Source: Agrobacterium rubi TR3 = NBRC 13261 (GTDB lineage Bacteria; Pseudomonadota; Alphaproteobacteria; Rhizobiales; Rhizobiaceae). Taken from it: 64,000 nt of DNA. The position numbers and the translations under genes were made by a program. The notes under the pieces are model-generated. The model was not told where the DNA came from. It was given only the letters and a program-made list of their open reading frames with translations, and ran no database searches. Position 1 is the stretch's first letter. Every line of letters begins with the position of its first letter. Location of the stretch: contig NZ_BBJU01000010.1 in NCBI RefSeq assembly GCF_000739935.1, positions 62,001 through 126,000 of the forward strand, given 5' to 3'. Below, in pieces: positions 1 through 9,539 of the stretch.

Positions 1-187
1 GGCAGCGCTCTTTCGGCTGGCTCTTTTTGCTGCCGTTTTCCCAAACGAAACGGTTGGCGGACAGCAGAAACTGACCGTGTTTGCGATCAAACGAGGCGTC
101 TTTCAGCTTGAAGACGCTGTCTTGCATGTGTGTCGAGATGATGGAGAGATCTTCTCCATCCAGCGCCATCAATTTAAGGCCGCTCAT
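1..187 (-). CDS. DUF2948-like protein, N-terminal part (runs off left end)
   Basis: An open frame begins with ATG at 185-187 on the minus strand and stays open to the window edge, giving about 62 residues. It begins MSGLKLMALDGEDLSIIS and continues through SANRFVWENGSKKSQPKERC. The LKLMALD start and the later NRFVWE segment match my memory of the DUF2948 family, which commonly sits directly downstream of murA in rhizobia. The function is unknown. It lies 110 bp downstream of murA on the same strand, so co-transcription is likely. Confidence 0.7.
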   Translation of the reverse strand, partial: MSGLKLMALDGEDLSIISTHMQDSVFKLKDASFDRKHGQFLLSANRFVWENGSKKSQPKERC

Positions 188-253
188 CGTGTCTATGCCC
201 TCCTTGTGCGGACAAGGCCGCTTATATCCAATTGTGACTTGGAGATAGGCAGT

Positions 254-283
254 CGAGGCCCGGTCTACAACCATCGGGCCTCG
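254..283. repeat. 9-bp inverted repeat between murA and the DUF2948-like gene
   Basis: CGAGGCCCG at 254-262 is repeated inverted as CGGGCCTCG at 275-283 with a 12-nt loop. No T tract follows on the minus strand. It is therefore more likely an RNA processing or attenuation hairpin than a classical terminator. Confidence 0.5.
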
Positions 284-297
284 ATGAGAGGACAGTA

Positions 298-1590
298 TTA
301 GTCGCTGACGCGCTCGACCTGCGCACCGCAACGCGTCAGTTTTTCTTCCAGCTGCTCGAAACCGCGGTCGAGATGATAGACGCGCGAGACGACCGTTTCA
401 CCTTCCGCCACGAGACCGGCGATGACCAGCGAGACGGACGCACGAAGGTCGGTTGCCATGACCGGCGCACCTTTCAGGCGCGACACGCCTTCGATGCGGG
501 CCATCTGGCCGGAGAGCGAAATCTTGGCACCCAGACGCGCCAGTTCCTGCACGTGCATGAAGCGATTTTCAAAAATCGTCTCGGTGATGTGCGACACGCC
601 CTGCGCCCGCGTCATCAACGCCATGAACTGCGCCTGAAGGTCCGTCGGGAAGCCGGGGAACGGCTCGGTGACGACATCAACGGGGTGGATGCCATTGCCG
701 TTGCGCACGACGCGCAGGCCGGTTTCCGTTTCCGTGATGGTCGCACCGGCAAGCTTCAGCGTATCAAGCGCGTTATCGAGCAGTGACGCCCGTGTGCCTT
801 CCAAGAGAACATCACCACCCGTCATGGCAACAGCCATGGCATAGGTGCCGGTTTCAATGCGGTCTGGCAGCACGCGGTGGCGCGCGCCAGACAGCGATGT
901 GACGCCTTCGATAGTGATGGTAGAGGTCCCTGCCCCTTCGATTTTCGCACCCATGGCCTTGAGGCAATCGGCAAGGTCGACCACTTCAGGTTCACGCGCT
1001 GCATTGTGAATGACCGTCGTGCCGCGGGCCAGCGATGCTGCCATCAGCATGACATGCGTGGCACCCACCGAAACCTTCGGGAATGTGTAGGTCGCGCCGA
1101 TCAAACCGCCTGATGGTGCCGTCGCGTTGATGTAGCCACTGTCGATTTCCATCGTCGCACCGAGTGCCTCGAGGCCTTCGATAAACAGATCGACCGGGCG
1201 GGTGCCGATGGCGCAGCCGCCGGGCAAGGAGACGCGTGCTTGGCCGTTACGCGCCAGAAGCGGGCCGATGACCCAGAAGCTTGCGCGCATCTTCGACACC
1301 AGCTCGTAGGGTGCCGTGGTATCGACAATGGTACGGCAGGTGAAATGCACGGTGCGGGAATAGCCCTCGCCCTGGCTTTCGCGACGGCCGTTGACGGCGA
1401 TATCGACACCATGGTTGCCGAGAATGCGGATGAGCTGCTCGACGTCTGCCAGATGCGGCACGTTTTCAAGCGTCAGCGTATCGCTCGTCAACAGAGACGC
1501 GATCATCAACGGCAAAGCCGCATTCTTTGCGCCCGAAATCGGGATGATGCCGTTGAGTTCGTTACCGCCGGTTATTCTGATGCGATCCAT
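298..1590 (-). CDS. murA: UDP-N-acetylglucosamine 1-carboxyvinyltransferase MurA
   Basis: This cytoplasmic enzyme transfers enolpyruvate from phosphoenolpyruvate to UDP-GlcNAc, the first committed step of peptidoglycan synthesis. The 430-residue length is typical. The N-terminal GAKNAALP motif holds the conserved lysine K22, and [11 protein letters not shown] around residues 122-132 carries the catalytic cysteine C126, the usual fosfomycin target. The EPSP-synthase-like fold repeats run through the whole protein. The start is the ATG at 1588-1590. It is a housekeeping gene bordering the motility region. Confidence 0.97.
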   Translation of the reverse strand: MDRIRITGGNELNGIIPISGAKNAALPLMIASLLTSDTLTLENVPHLADVEQLIRILGNHGVDIAVNGRRESQGEGYSRTVHFTCRTIVDTTAPYELVSKMRASFWVIGPLLARNGQARVSLPGGCAIGTRPVDLFIEGLEALGATMEIDSGYINATAPSGGLIGATYTFPKVSVGATHVMLMAASLARGTTVIHNAAREPEVVDLADCLKAMGAKIEGAGTSTITIEGVTSLSGARHRVLPDRIETGTYAMAVAMTGGDVLLEGTRASLLDNALDTLKLAGATITETETGLRVVRNGNGIHPVDVVTEPFPGFPTDLQAQFMALMTRAQGVSHITETIFENRFMHVQELARLGAKISLSGQMARIEGVSRLKGAPVMATDLRASVSLVIAGLVAEGETVVSRVYHLDRGFEQLEEKLTRCGAQVERVSD

Positions 1591-1772
1591 GCGTCCCTAC
1601 GAGCTTTGTGCCCGCCTTTCCTGAGTGCTTGCAGCGGGTAGGCCTCTCCTGCCCATCCGCTCTATGATATCCGGTCTAAATTGGTCTAAAGAGCGACTTT
1701 GCCGCGTTATCCGTCAGGCTACGCAGTAAAGGAAACTCGGCGCCAGTTCAAATTTCTGATGAATGTTTCTTG

Positions 1773-2009
1773 TCAGCACGATTCGTCCGTTTTTGCGGCG
1801 GGCAGACCATTTGTTTCATCTGCCTCGCCTGCGCGACGCGCCCGGGCCTGCTGCTTGCGGCGCGCCAGGTTTTCGCGCAGCTTCTTCGCCGCGCGCGCCT
1901 TGCGCTCGGCCTCTTGCCGCTTGGCCTGGTCGCCCGGTCCGTTTTGCCCGGATGGGTGCTCGGCTTTATCTGCCTGATTATCGTGATGATCGTCCATGCG
2001 CGCACCCAT
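1773..2009 (-). CDS. small basic coiled-coil-like hypothetical protein
   Basis: About 78 residues from the ATG at 2007-2009; an in-frame GTG at 2021 and an ATG at 1997 are alternative starts. The middle is very rich in Arg, Lys, Ala and Glu (KRQEAERKARAAKKLREN) and is likely a charged helix; the ends are hydrophilic. Similar short Arg/Lys/Ala-rich proteins are common in rhizobial genomes, but I do not recognise a family and assign no function. The composition is biased, so a chance frame cannot be excluded. Confidence 0.45.
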   Translation of the reverse strand: MGARMDDHHDNQADKAEHPSGQNGPGDQAKRQEAERKARAAKKLRENLARRKQQARARRAGEADETNGLPAAKTDESC

Positions 2010-2150
2010 AGCCGAATTCACGCCTTTTCAACAGCCCCCGCCGGTTTTTGCACCGTGGAATGACGAAGTCTCACATTGCGGCTTGCACTCGTCATAAACC
2101 TATGGCAATAGGCCCCAACTTGATGTGAAGCACCTGCTTCGACATCCGAT

Positions 2151-2225
<75 letters not shown>

Positions 2226-2339
2226 TTTTTCAAAAAAATCGCTGACATGTTCAATGGCAGGACGTTGCTTGATATGGCATACGTTTTCCCAGCGTTCCCA
2301 TATGAAAAGCCGGGTCAGAGCGCCGTGAGCCGAAAAATG

Positions 2340-2606
2340 CTAGAATCCCGACTGGACGCGGGAGAAGACCATTGTGGTGAACATGGAGATTTGGGCGCCG
2401 ACGAAGGGCGCGGAAATGCCGATCGCGAGCATGACAGCGATGATCTTGGGCACGAATGTCAGCGTCATTTCCTGGATCTGGGTCAGCGCCTGAATGAATG
2501 CGATGACGATACCGACGACCATGGCTGCCAGAACAGCCGGGCCCGATGCCACCAGAATGGTCCAGATGGCATTTTGCATAATGTCGAGAGCATCGGCCTC
2601 GTTCAT
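2340..2606 (-). CDS. fliQ: flagellar biosynthesis protein FliQ
   Basis: FliQ is a small inner-membrane subunit of the flagellar type III export gate, working with FliP, FliR, FlhA and FlhB. The 88-residue length and two transmembrane helices, around residues 16-40 and 51-75, fit the family, as does the FIQALTQIQEMTLTFVPK loop between them. It is the last gene of the rem-flgE-flgK-flgL-flaF-flbT-flgD run. flhA and fliR, which often follow fliQ in relatives, are not found here; a tRNA gene lies beyond it instead. Confidence 0.96.
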   Translation of the reverse strand: MNEADALDIMQNAIWTILVASGPAVLAAMVVGIVIAFIQALTQIQEMTLTFVPKIIAVMLAIGISAPFVGAQISMFTTMVFSRVQSGF

Positions 2607-2626
2607 CTCAGTCCGCTCGATCTAAT

Positions 2627-2671
2627 CGGCGTCACGAAGCCGAGTGGAAGACATCTCATTCTGTGACGCCG
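2627..2671. repeat. 9-bp inverted repeat in the flgD-fliQ spacer
   Basis: CGGCGTCAC at 2627-2635 recurs inverted as GTGACGCCG at 2663-2671 within the 106-bp gap between flgD and fliQ. It could form a stem with a 27-nt loop in the shared transcript and adjust fliQ expression, but no T tract follows. Confidence 0.4.
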
Positions 2672-2712
2672 TTTCCGTCTGTAAAGGACGGTATATGATT
2701 CGAGCCTGATGG

Positions 2713-3138
2713 TTAAGCAGGAGTTTCGGCGATCTTGATGCCCTGTGTGATGGCAATCGTCGCACCGGATGTCGTGGTGGCGCTCAGGCCATCGGCCGTT
2801 ACCTTGATGGAGGAGATGACGCCTGTGGTCTTCTCGTCCGCGCTCGTCACCGTTTTCCCGATATATGAAGAGGCGCTCGACAGCGAATTGGCCGACAGCA
2901 GGCTTTCAAGATTGGTGTTCGTCTTGATGGACTGCTCCACCTGCGAGAAGGTGGCAAGCTGTGCCACCTGTTCACTGGCGTCCATGGGATCTGTCGGGTC
3001 CTGGTTCTTCATCTGCGTGATCAGCAACTGGAGAAAGTTGTCGTAATCCAGCGATGCCTTCTGCGCGTCTGTTTTGGACGCAGCCGTGGTGGACGACGTG
3101 TTCGTCGTCGAATTGGTACCCGTGATGGCGTCTACCAT
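2713..3138 (-). CDS. flgD: flagellar hook assembly (cap) protein FlgD
   Basis: FlgD caps the growing hook and guides assembly of FlgE outside the cell. The 141-residue protein is the short rhizobial form. After a Ser/Thr-rich N terminus it has the conserved block [20 protein letters not shown] (residues 30-49) followed by [19 protein letters not shown]. It has no signal peptide, as expected for a substrate of the flagellar export apparatus. Its start overlaps the end of flbT by 7 bp, which indicates translational coupling. Confidence 0.95.
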   Translation of the reverse strand: MVDAITGTNSTTNTSSTTAASKTDAQKASLDYDNFLQLLITQMKNQDPTDPMDASEQVAQLATFSQVEQSIKTNTNLESLLSANSLSSASSYIGKTVTSADEKTTGVISSIKVTADGLSATTTSGATIAITQGIKIAETPA

Positions 3139-3578
3139 GGTGCAATTTCCCTTCTCAGCTCATTCACCGCCGCAGGGGTGATTTCATGACTGTTGAGAAT
3201 GACCTCTTCCTTGGCATAAAGACCGCGAATGGTCTTGAGCGCGTCGAAAGGACGACCAGACGACACGGTCGCGTCGATCCGCTTCAGTTCAGAGCGAATT
3301 TCTTCGTTCTTGAACGTGGTCAGCAGCATCGTGATCGACTTGCGGAACAGCGACAGCGACTGTTCCTTGCCTTCTGGGTTGATCAGCATCATCTGAACGA
3401 TGAAATAGAGCTGCCGCAAAGGTGTCGTGGTGTCTTCAAGTTGCAGGACGTGGTTTTCGAGAAGGAAGGTCACGTCGTTCAGGAATTCCAAGGAGACTTT
3501 CCTGTCAACGCGCAAGACAGCGCCGTTGATGAAGATTTTTTCCCCAGACTTTAGAGAGATGCGCAGCGTACTTTTCAT
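3132..3578 (-). CDS. flbT: flagellar biosynthesis repressor FlbT
   Basis: FlbT is a post-transcriptional regulator of flagellin synthesis; in Caulobacter it acts on the 5' untranslated region of a flagellin mRNA. The 148-residue protein begins [21 protein letters not shown], a clear family signature, and keeps the central [14 protein letters not shown] segment. It overlaps flaF by 4 bp and flgD by 7 bp. Its possible targets in this window are the shared leaders of flaA, flaB and flaC, which is inference. Confidence 0.96.
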   Translation of the reverse strand: MKSTLRISLKSGEKIFINGAVLRVDRKVSLEFLNDVTFLLENHVLQLEDTTTPLRQLYFIVQMMLINPEGKEQSLSLFRKSITMLLTTFKNEEIRSELKRIDATVSSGRPFDALKTIRGLYAKEEVILNSHEITPAAVNELRREIAPW

Positions 3579-3922
3579 TTTAATCCATCCTTGATGATGG
3601 TTGTAACGTCGATAATGCCCTGATAATTCTTCGATTTACGTTTGCGGATCTGCTCGCATTCTCTCAGAATCCAGATAGCGATGGATATCAGGTTGGCTTT
3701 TAGTTCAACAGGAAGCTCATTTTCGGCCTGCTTGAGGTCGTCGATTAGCCTGGTCCAAACGCGTCTTGTGTAGAAGATCGCCTCGATACCGTCCTTGCCG
3801 TAGTGATCATGCTGTTTGGCAACGGCGAGAAGTTCGATCGATCGCTCTAGAACCTGTCTTTCTCTATCGCGGGCGATATTGGGGTCATCCTCCATTATCT
3901 CCGCATATGAAAACTGGAACAT
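3575..3922 (-). CDS. flaF: flagellar biosynthesis regulator FlaF
   Basis: FlaF is a small cytoplasmic protein paired with FlbT in alphaproteobacteria and needed for flagellin production or secretion. The 115-residue sequence begins [21 protein letters not shown] and has the [21 protein letters not shown] helix near residues 74-94, both typical of the family. It sits 54 bp downstream of flgL and overlaps flbT by 4 bp, so the two are probably translationally coupled. Confidence 0.95.
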   Translation of the reverse strand: MFQFSYAEIMEDDPNIARDRERQVLERSIELLAVAKQHDHYGKDGIEAIFYTRRVWTRLIDDLKQAENELPVELKANLISIAIWILRECEQIRKRKSKNYQGIIDVTTIIKDGLK

Positions 3923-3976
3923 TCATCTTTCCTTCATGGTCTTAATGCCACCTGTCATAGGCGTTATCTGTTTTCG

Positions 3977-5008
3977 CTAGAGAAAGTTCACGAGGCTAAG
4001 GCCCTGAATCTTCGACGTAATCGAGTATGATGTCTCAACCTGATTCAGCAGTGTGGTAAGGCGTGTGGATGCCTCATAGGTGTCGACACCAACAAGGTTC
4101 GTGAGCTGTGTGTCGATGATCGTTTTTTGCGAACTCATGTAGGTATTCGCCTTTTCCACTCGTTCCTGGGACAGGCCGATTTTTGCCCGCTGCGTATCAA
4201 TGCCAGAAATTGCGGCTCCGGCCAGGCTCGTGGTGGTGTCGTTCACGACAGCAAGCGCACTGGAATTCAAACCGGAGTTTACCAGCTGTGACGATATCAC
4301 ACTTGCCAGCACAAGGCTTTTGAAACCGTCCGAATTGGCGCTGGCCGATGTGGATACGGTTTCCGAAGTGCTAATGCGGCTGCTCATGACTGTGCCTTCA
4401 CCGGCCGCATCGACAGATGCGTTATTCCAGGCCGACCAGTCGAAGTTGTCCTGATAGTCGGCCAGGAAGGTCTTCATATCATCCGCCGTCACCGCCGAAG
4501 GATCGGGAAACTGCGTGTCGAAAGCTGTCTTGAAGTCGGCGCTGATGTCGTCGATGAAACTGTCGCTCAACGTTTGCGCATCGGTGTTGATGCCGGAAAA
4601 CAGATATTCCCCGTTCACCGCCGTGTTGGAATAGCTGGCGAAATTCTCAAGGGTCGATTTGGCCGTGGTCTGGGCAACGCTCAAGCTGCTGGCGTCCGTG
4701 TTACCGCTGAGCGCGATGACCGAATTGAGCAGGCTCTGGGCCGAAGACGACATGTTTTCCATTGCCAGCTGAGACGCGTCCATGCGCTGCTCAGCCAAGG
4801 CATTGGCATCCATGATGGACTGGAGACGACCGCTTTCGCGGGTGTAGTCCAGGCTGGTGGATGTGCGGGTGCCCAGTTCCAGGCCCACATCCGAATAGGT
4901 ACCGGTCACGGCCTCTTTTTGCAGCTTGGTGATTTCCGTCTGCGCGTTGGAGACGGTCAGCTGCATGGCTGTGCTAATGGAGAGAGAAGAGATCGGTGTT
5001 GTCTTCAT
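3977..5008 (-). CDS. flgL: flagellar hook-filament junction protein FlgL
   Basis: FlgL (HAP3) forms the second junction zone between hook and filament. The 343-residue protein has flagellin-like coiled-coil ends. The N terminus begins MKTTPISSLSISTAMQLTVS, and the C-terminal helix includes ISGIDTQRAKIGLSQERVEKA and ends SLVNFL. There is no signal peptide, as for export substrates. It starts 1 bp after flgK ends, so it is part of the same transcript. Confidence 0.95.
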   Translation of the reverse strand: MKTTPISSLSISTAMQLTVSNAQTEITKLQKEAVTGTYSDVGLELGTRTSTSLDYTRESGRLQSIMDANALAEQRMDASQLAMENMSSSAQSLLNSVIALSGNTDASSLSVAQTTAKSTLENFASYSNTAVNGEYLFSGINTDAQTLSDSFIDDISADFKTAFDTQFPDPSAVTADDMKTFLADYQDNFDWSAWNNASVDAAGEGTVMSSRISTSETVSTSASANSDGFKSLVLASVISSQLVNSGLNSSALAVVNDTTTSLAGAAISGIDTQRAKIGLSQERVEKANTYMSSQKTIIDTQLTNLVGVDTYEASTRLTTLLNQVETSYSITSKIQGLSLVNFL

Positions 5009-5009
5009 A

Positions 5010-6458
5010 TCAGTTCGCGGCCTCCATCAGTGTCTTCAACAGGTCGTCTATGGTCGACATCAGCTTTGCGGCGGCCTTGTAGGACTGTTCGATGTCCAGC
5101 ATCTGGATGAGTTCCTCGTCCAGATTGACGCCGGTCGAATTGGAGTAGGCTTCCTTCGACTTGTTCAGCATGGCCGAGGTGCTTTCCGCAGCCGATGTGG
5201 CATTGGAGCGATACTCTTCCACAAAGCCTGCGGAATCGGTCGCGAAGCTCAAGAGGCTGACATTGGTCGAGATACCGGCAGCCGGATCGAAATCCATCTG
5301 GGCGTTGAGACCGGCTGCATATTTGTAAAGGAGGTCGGAGTAACCGCTGGAATTTTCGGTGTTGGGGCTATCGCCCGCAATGCTGCCATCGCGAAGTTTG
5401 ACAGGCGTTGCGGTCGCATCAGCCGACACTGTGATCAGACCGGCCAGGCCTGGAATGGCTGTGGCCGGGTCAGCGTCGAAATCGACGACCGATCCATCGC
5501 GTGTCGTGAACAGGCCGGCGACGGAATCACCGTTACCGTCGGTTTCGGCAAAGGTCTTCATGACAGAGCGAGCGATCTCGTCGAGCTGCGTCTGGTATGT
5601 CGGATAAACCTCATCGCGCAACTGCAACAGGGCTGGAAGGCTACCCTTCGAACTGGTGTTGCTGCCCGCGCCGGTCTTGATGGCAACGCCATCGATGTAG
5701 ATTCTTGAGCCTGTAGAGGTAGCATCATACGCTGCCTGGGCATCGAATGAAACTTGACGGGGGTTCGTTTCGAACAACGTCGTGCCATCACTGGTGTAGA
5801 TGACCATGTCATTGTTAGAACGCACCGTCGTTGAAATGCCAACGATCGATGAAATTTGCTTGAGCAACCCGTCCCGCTGATCAAGCGCATTATTCGGATC
5901 GCCACCCGCTGCCGTCGCTGCTTTAACGGCATTATTTGCCGTTTCAAAATCGGACAACAACTGATTGAGCTTGCCGACAGTCGTAGCGATTTCTGTATCG
6001 GCGTCACCTCGCAGCTGCTGGACGGCTGCGCTCGCGGTGTTCAGGGAGTTTGCAACATCGCTGGCCGAGCTAATAGCGGCAGAGGCCAGTGTCACATCAC
6101 TTGGAGACGCCGCATAGGTTTGCAACGCGTTCTGAAGAGCCGATAGATAGGTAGAGGGTGCAGCTGTATAATCTTGACCGCCAAGAACGACGCTCAATGA
6201 ATTCATGCCATCGAGGAAAGCCTGCTTGCCGGCATCGTCAGATGCCGCTGCCAGAGATTGCTTCAAAAGCGCCGCATCTTCCACCCGCTCGATCTTGACC
6301 GTCATGGCGCCCGTAGACGTATTTGTGGTCGTGACTGCTGCCCGGCGATTGTAATCCGTGGAGCTGGCATTCGATATATTGTTCGAAACGACACCACTCT
6401 GAAGAGCCGTATTGCTCAGAGTTGCCTTTGTCGTATTTAGCGCCGAAGCAAGCGACAT
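5010..6458 (-). CDS. flgK: flagellar hook-associated protein FlgK
   Basis: FlgK (HAP1) forms the first junction zone on the hook. The 482 residues include the N-terminal motif SGVVSNNISNASSTDYNRR (residues 21-39), which is the conserved rod/hook protein signature. The C-terminal block SGVNLDEELIQMLDIEQSYK with AAAKLMSTIDDLLKTL is typical of FlgK. It lies 19 bp after flgE and 1 bp before flgL on the same strand. Confidence 0.96.
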   Translation of the reverse strand: MSLASALNTTKATLSNTALQSGVVSNNISNASSTDYNRRAAVTTTNTSTGAMTVKIERVEDAALLKQSLAAASDDAGKQAFLDGMNSLSVVLGGQDYTAAPSTYLSALQNALQTYAASPSDVTLASAAISSASDVANSLNTASAAVQQLRGDADTEIATTVGKLNQLLSDFETANNAVKAATAAGGDPNNALDQRDGLLKQISSIVGISTTVRSNNDMVIYTSDGTTLFETNPRQVSFDAQAAYDATSTGSRIYIDGVAIKTGAGSNTSSKGSLPALLQLRDEVYPTYQTQLDEIARSVMKTFAETDGNGDSVAGLFTTRDGSVVDFDADPATAIPGLAGLITVSADATATPVKLRDGSIAGDSPNTENSSGYSDLLYKYAAGLNAQMDFDPAAGISTNVSLLSFATDSAGFVEEYRSNATSAAESTSAMLNKSKEAYSNSTGVNLDEELIQMLDIEQSYKAAAKLMSTIDDLLKTLMEAAN

Positions 6459-6477
6459 TCACCCGTCCTTTAAAGCT

Positions 6478-7743
6478 TTACCGAACCAGATTGATGAGAG
6501 TTTCCATCAGATCGGAACCGGTCTGGAAGACTTTGGAGTTTGCTGTGTAGCTGCGCTGGGCCTGGATCATCTCCGTCAATTCCGTCGCGATGTCGACGTT
6601 GGACGATTCCAGCTGCTTGGAGTTAATGTCGCCGAAACCGGACGACCCAGCAAACCCAAGCGTAACGACGCCAGAATCCGCACTGGTTTGATACACATTG
6701 CCAGAGAGAACCGAGAGCTTATCCGGGCTCGCAACATCGGCAAGCGGAATTTGATAGAGCGCGCGTGCCGAGGACGTTGCATAGGTCGCATAGACAGTAC
6801 CATCGGAGTCAATCGAAATGGACTTTACAGCCTCAGCCGGATTTCCATTGATGTCCCCGCCATCACCTGTCGATTTACCGGAGAGCTGCGTCATCCCGGA
6901 CAGGTCGATGGTGATATTGAGGTCGTTATCTGGATCGACGATCTCGATCGTCTTAGGGTCGGTCAGAGTTCCGCCATCGTAGTTCATCGTGGTCGCGTCA
7001 ACGACCGGCCCCTCCGAATACGGAAAGCCTCCGTTGGTCGACTTGGACGCGTCATAGACAGTGACTTCCCATTCGTTCTCGTCCGTTTTGGCAAAGTAGA
7101 AGTCATACTTCACTGTCTCACCATAGGCATTATAACCGGTCATAGAGGTCTTGAGGATGCCGCTCTGCGTCAGATCGATCGTGGCGTTGGGGTCGCTGGG
7201 ACTCTGATCAGCAACTTCAGCCGAGTAGTTCAGGTTGCCTGTCAGTGAGCCCGCTGTGGATGCGGTAGCGGTCAGGCCCTTTGCAGACACATTGACCGGA
7301 ACGAGACCATCATAGCTGTTGACCACAGTTGTTGGGGTCGTACCGTTATTCTGATAGCCCAAAAGCGTGAAGCCAGCGTCATTGACAAGATTGCCGTTGT
7401 CATCCTGAGTGAAGGAACCTGCGCGCGTCAGGAAAATGTTGCCGGAAGGGTCCTGGACGACGAAAAAGCCATCGCCGTTGATTGCAAGGTCAGTCGCGGA
7501 TTGGGTTGCCACCGTCGCGCCTGCCTGAGAAATCGAATATTTGGTCGTCGTCTCTACGCCGCCGGAGTTATAGTTGCCGCTGCCGCCGCCGCCGGAGTTC
7601 AACACCAGCGAGGAAAAGGCCGTCGATGCGCTTTTATAGCCAGTCGTGCTGGCATTGGCGATGTTGTCGCCGACTGTTCCCAGCTTGTTTGCCTGAGCTC
7701 CCATGCCTGATACGGCCGTCTTCATCGTTCCAAAAAGGCTCAT
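6478..7743 (-). CDS. flgE: flagellar hook protein FlgE
   Basis: FlgE polymerises into the hook, the universal joint of the flagellum. The start is the ATG at 7741-7743, preceded by an AGAGGA ribosome binding site; the frame stays open further upstream, but that part does not resemble FlgE. The 421-residue product begins MSLFGTMKTAVSGMGAQANK, followed by GDNIANASTTGYK, and ends with SSNVDIATELTEMIQAQRSY and SDLMETLINLVR, the two conserved coiled-coil ends. It is 264 bp downstream of rem and probably has its own promoter in that gap. Confidence 0.97.
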   Translation of the reverse strand: MSLFGTMKTAVSGMGAQANKLGTVGDNIANASTTGYKSASTAFSSLVLNSGGGGSGNYNSGGVETTTKYSISQAGATVATQSATDLAINGDGFFVVQDPSGNIFLTRAGSFTQDDNGNLVNDAGFTLLGYQNNGTTPTTVVNSYDGLVPVNVSAKGLTATASTAGSLTGNLNYSAEVADQSPSDPNATIDLTQSGILKTSMTGYNAYGETVKYDFYFAKTDENEWEVTVYDASKSTNGGFPYSEGPVVDATTMNYDGGTLTDPKTIEIVDPDNDLNITIDLSGMTQLSGKSTGDGGDINGNPAEAVKSISIDSDGTVYATYATSSARALYQIPLADVASPDKLSVLSGNVYQTSADSGVVTLGFAGSSGFGDINSKQLESSNVDIATELTEMIQAQRSYTANSKVFQTGSDLMETLINLVR

Positions 7744-7915
7744 TCCGAATCCTCTGTTCCTGTCTGTCCCAAAGTTAGGATGCGGGCCTTGCGTGAGGCT
7801 GTCTGTTTTCACTGCTGCGGGAAAAAAGAAAAAAAGAAACCTTTGATGGAACCAATCGTATTTTGCCACGTTTGCCGTGTGAATCAGCAAGCCGCCGCAG
7901 CTGGTTCCAGAAATG

Positions 7916-7949
7916 CAAAACGCCGAGGGCTTTGGGAGCCGACGGCGTG
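7916..7949 (-). terminator. possible terminator after rem
   Basis: ACGCCG...CGGCGT encloses an inner GGCT/AGCC stem, and on the minus strand the hairpin is followed by TTTT. It lies about 60 bp downstream of the rem stop and upstream of flgE, so rem and flgE may be separate transcripts. The T tract is short. Confidence 0.45.
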
Positions 7950-8007
7950 AGACATGGAATTATTCGAAGGCATGTGACCAGGACCAGACGCGGTCCGGGA
8001 GAGAGCT

Positions 8008-8679
8008 TTATGTCCAGTCGATGCAGTAACCCAAAAACCGCTTCGAATCGATTGGATCGAAACCGAGCTTCTTGCGCAGTTTCTTGCGCAGCTTGCTGAT
8101 GTGGCTCTCGACAACGTTTTCTTCGACTTCTTCATCGAAAATGCCGTAAATCGCGTTGAAAATCTGCGACTTCGAGACGCGACGGCTGCGATTTGCGATT
8201 AAGTATTCGAGAATGCGACGCTCGCGGCGCGGCAAGGCGAAAACTTCACCATTGACCTCAGGATCGCGGCCATCCGAGAACACCCGGATCGGACCAGCAT
8301 CTGTGAAATGCGTGAGTACCGAAAGACGGCGGCGAATAGCTGCCGCACGTGCCAGTATTTCTCTGGGGTGGACTGGCTTGCGAACGACATCGTCCACGCC
8401 ACAGTCAAACAACGCCAGCGTCGCATCCAAAGAATGATGATCGCTAACTGCGATTACAGGCGCCTGAGAGCGATCCCGGATCGTCCGCGGCAACTCGTGA
8501 GTTGTCTCCGCCTGACCAATCAGGAATGCCTCGATAGCTGCAATATCAGAGTCCGCCGCCGTCGTTACCCATTCGCCAAATTCTACTGGATCAAATCCAG
8601 TCGAGGGAATTCCCTCTCGCCCAAATAGGGCTGTGTACCCGTCCTTAACAAGCTTCCGCTCATCAACTACCACGATCAT
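8008..8679 (-). CDS. rem: transcriptional activator Rem of flagellar genes (OmpR-type)
   Basis: Rem (regulator of exponential motility) is known in Sinorhizobium as the OmpR-like activator of late flagellar genes, itself under VisNR. The 223-residue protein has a receiver-like N terminus beginning [15 protein letters not shown], with weak phosphorylation-site conservation. The C-terminal winged helix spans roughly residues 130-222 and includes [20 protein letters not shown] and [13 protein letters not shown]. Its position at the head of the flgE-fliQ run matches the family context. Confidence 0.93.
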   Translation of the reverse strand: MIVVVDERKLVKDGYTALFGREGIPSTGFDPVEFGEWVTTAADSDIAAIEAFLIGQAETTHELPRTIRDRSQAPVIAVSDHHSLDATLALFDCGVDDVVRKPVHPREILARAAAIRRRLSVLTHFTDAGPIRVFSDGRDPEVNGEVFALPRRERRILEYLIANRSRRVSKSQIFNAIYGIFDEEVEENVVESHISKLRKKLRKKLGFDPIDSKRFLGYCIDWT

Positions 8680-8957
8680 TCGTCCGCCTCCGAATCAGTG
8701 TAGCCAATCTACAAGCCGGGTGTACGAATCGTGGGAATCTCTCACAACTACAAAAAAGCACAGGTATTTATTAATAATTGATTAACCATATTGTTCCGAT
8801 TTGATCTATATCTAGTATGCCTTTTCAAAAATCCGTATATTTTTTTGGTGGAAAAACGCATGTCAAGTCAGTTAGCGCTTGCGTCGCCATTTTTGACTGA
8901 ATCTCGCCTTATTCTTTTGGAGTCTTAAAAAGGGTCCACCAAACAACTAAAGGTTGT
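8680..8957. promoter_or_regulatory. AT-rich regulatory region upstream of rem
   Basis: The 278 bp between rem and the transglycosylase hold no gene. The part at about 8745-8870 is very AT-rich and contains TTAATAATTGATTAACC, in contrast to the GC-rich surroundings. This is the natural place for the rem promoter and a VisNR binding site. No exact promoter element can be assigned by eye. Confidence 0.5.
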
Positions 8958-9539
8958 TCAAGCGGCGCAGAAGTTTCTCGCATTGACCGTCCATTGACCG
9001 TAGCCAGTGGCGACGAGATTGCTGATCACACGACAGACATACCGCTGTTGAGCGGGGTCGTTGTTCGGACCTGCGTGGTATCTTGCTACCGCCATGGTCC
9101 AGGTGTCGTGTTTGTTATGGAGACGTCTGAGGAACTGGGCGGCATAAGCGACGTTCTTTGCGGGGTCGAACATTTCAGCAACGGATTTGAATTCCGCGCC
9201 GTGGAAGTAGACGTTGATCTGCATGCAGCCGATGTCGATCAGCTTTGCGCCGTTGCGTCGTGCGTCTTCCACCAGCTGATAGGCTTCCGAAAGGCTAGCC
9301 GGAAAAAAGGCCTTCCCCTCGATGTTGATGGCATAGGGGCTGAGAGACCCCTTGCGGCCTGTCTCCGTCAGTCCGACGGAATAGAGGATGCCTTCTGGTA
9401 TGTCATACTGACCGGCTGCCGCCTGGATCTGACGTTCGCAGTCCAGGCGCGTTGCAGTCTGGGATGCATCACAGGTAAACGAGGTCAGGGCGAGCGCTGG
9501 TAGGGCGAACAGAAGTTTCAGCCGTTGAAGTGCTGTCAT
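8958..9539 (-). CDS. lytic transglycosylase with SLT domain
   Basis: The product probably cleaves peptidoglycan in the periplasm, which would help the flagellar rod or hook cross the wall. The ATG at 9537-9539 gives 193 residues, with a signal peptide (KLLFALPALALTSFTCDASQ) and an SLT domain from about residue 36. The likely catalytic glutamate is E59 in SVGLTETG. The block GCMQINVYFHG and the later ARYHAGP are also typical. The start lies inside the last 71 bp of fliK, so translation may be coupled. Its flagellar role is inferred from location. Confidence 0.85.
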   Translation of the reverse strand: MTALQRLKLLFALPALALTSFTCDASQTATRLDCERQIQAAAGQYDIPEGILYSVGLTETGRKGSLSPYAINIEGKAFFPASLSEAYQLVEDARRNGAKLIDIGCMQINVYFHGAEFKSVAEMFDPAKNVAYAAQFLRRLHNKHDTWTMAVARYHAGPNNDPAQQRYVCRVISNLVATGYGQWTVNARNFCAA

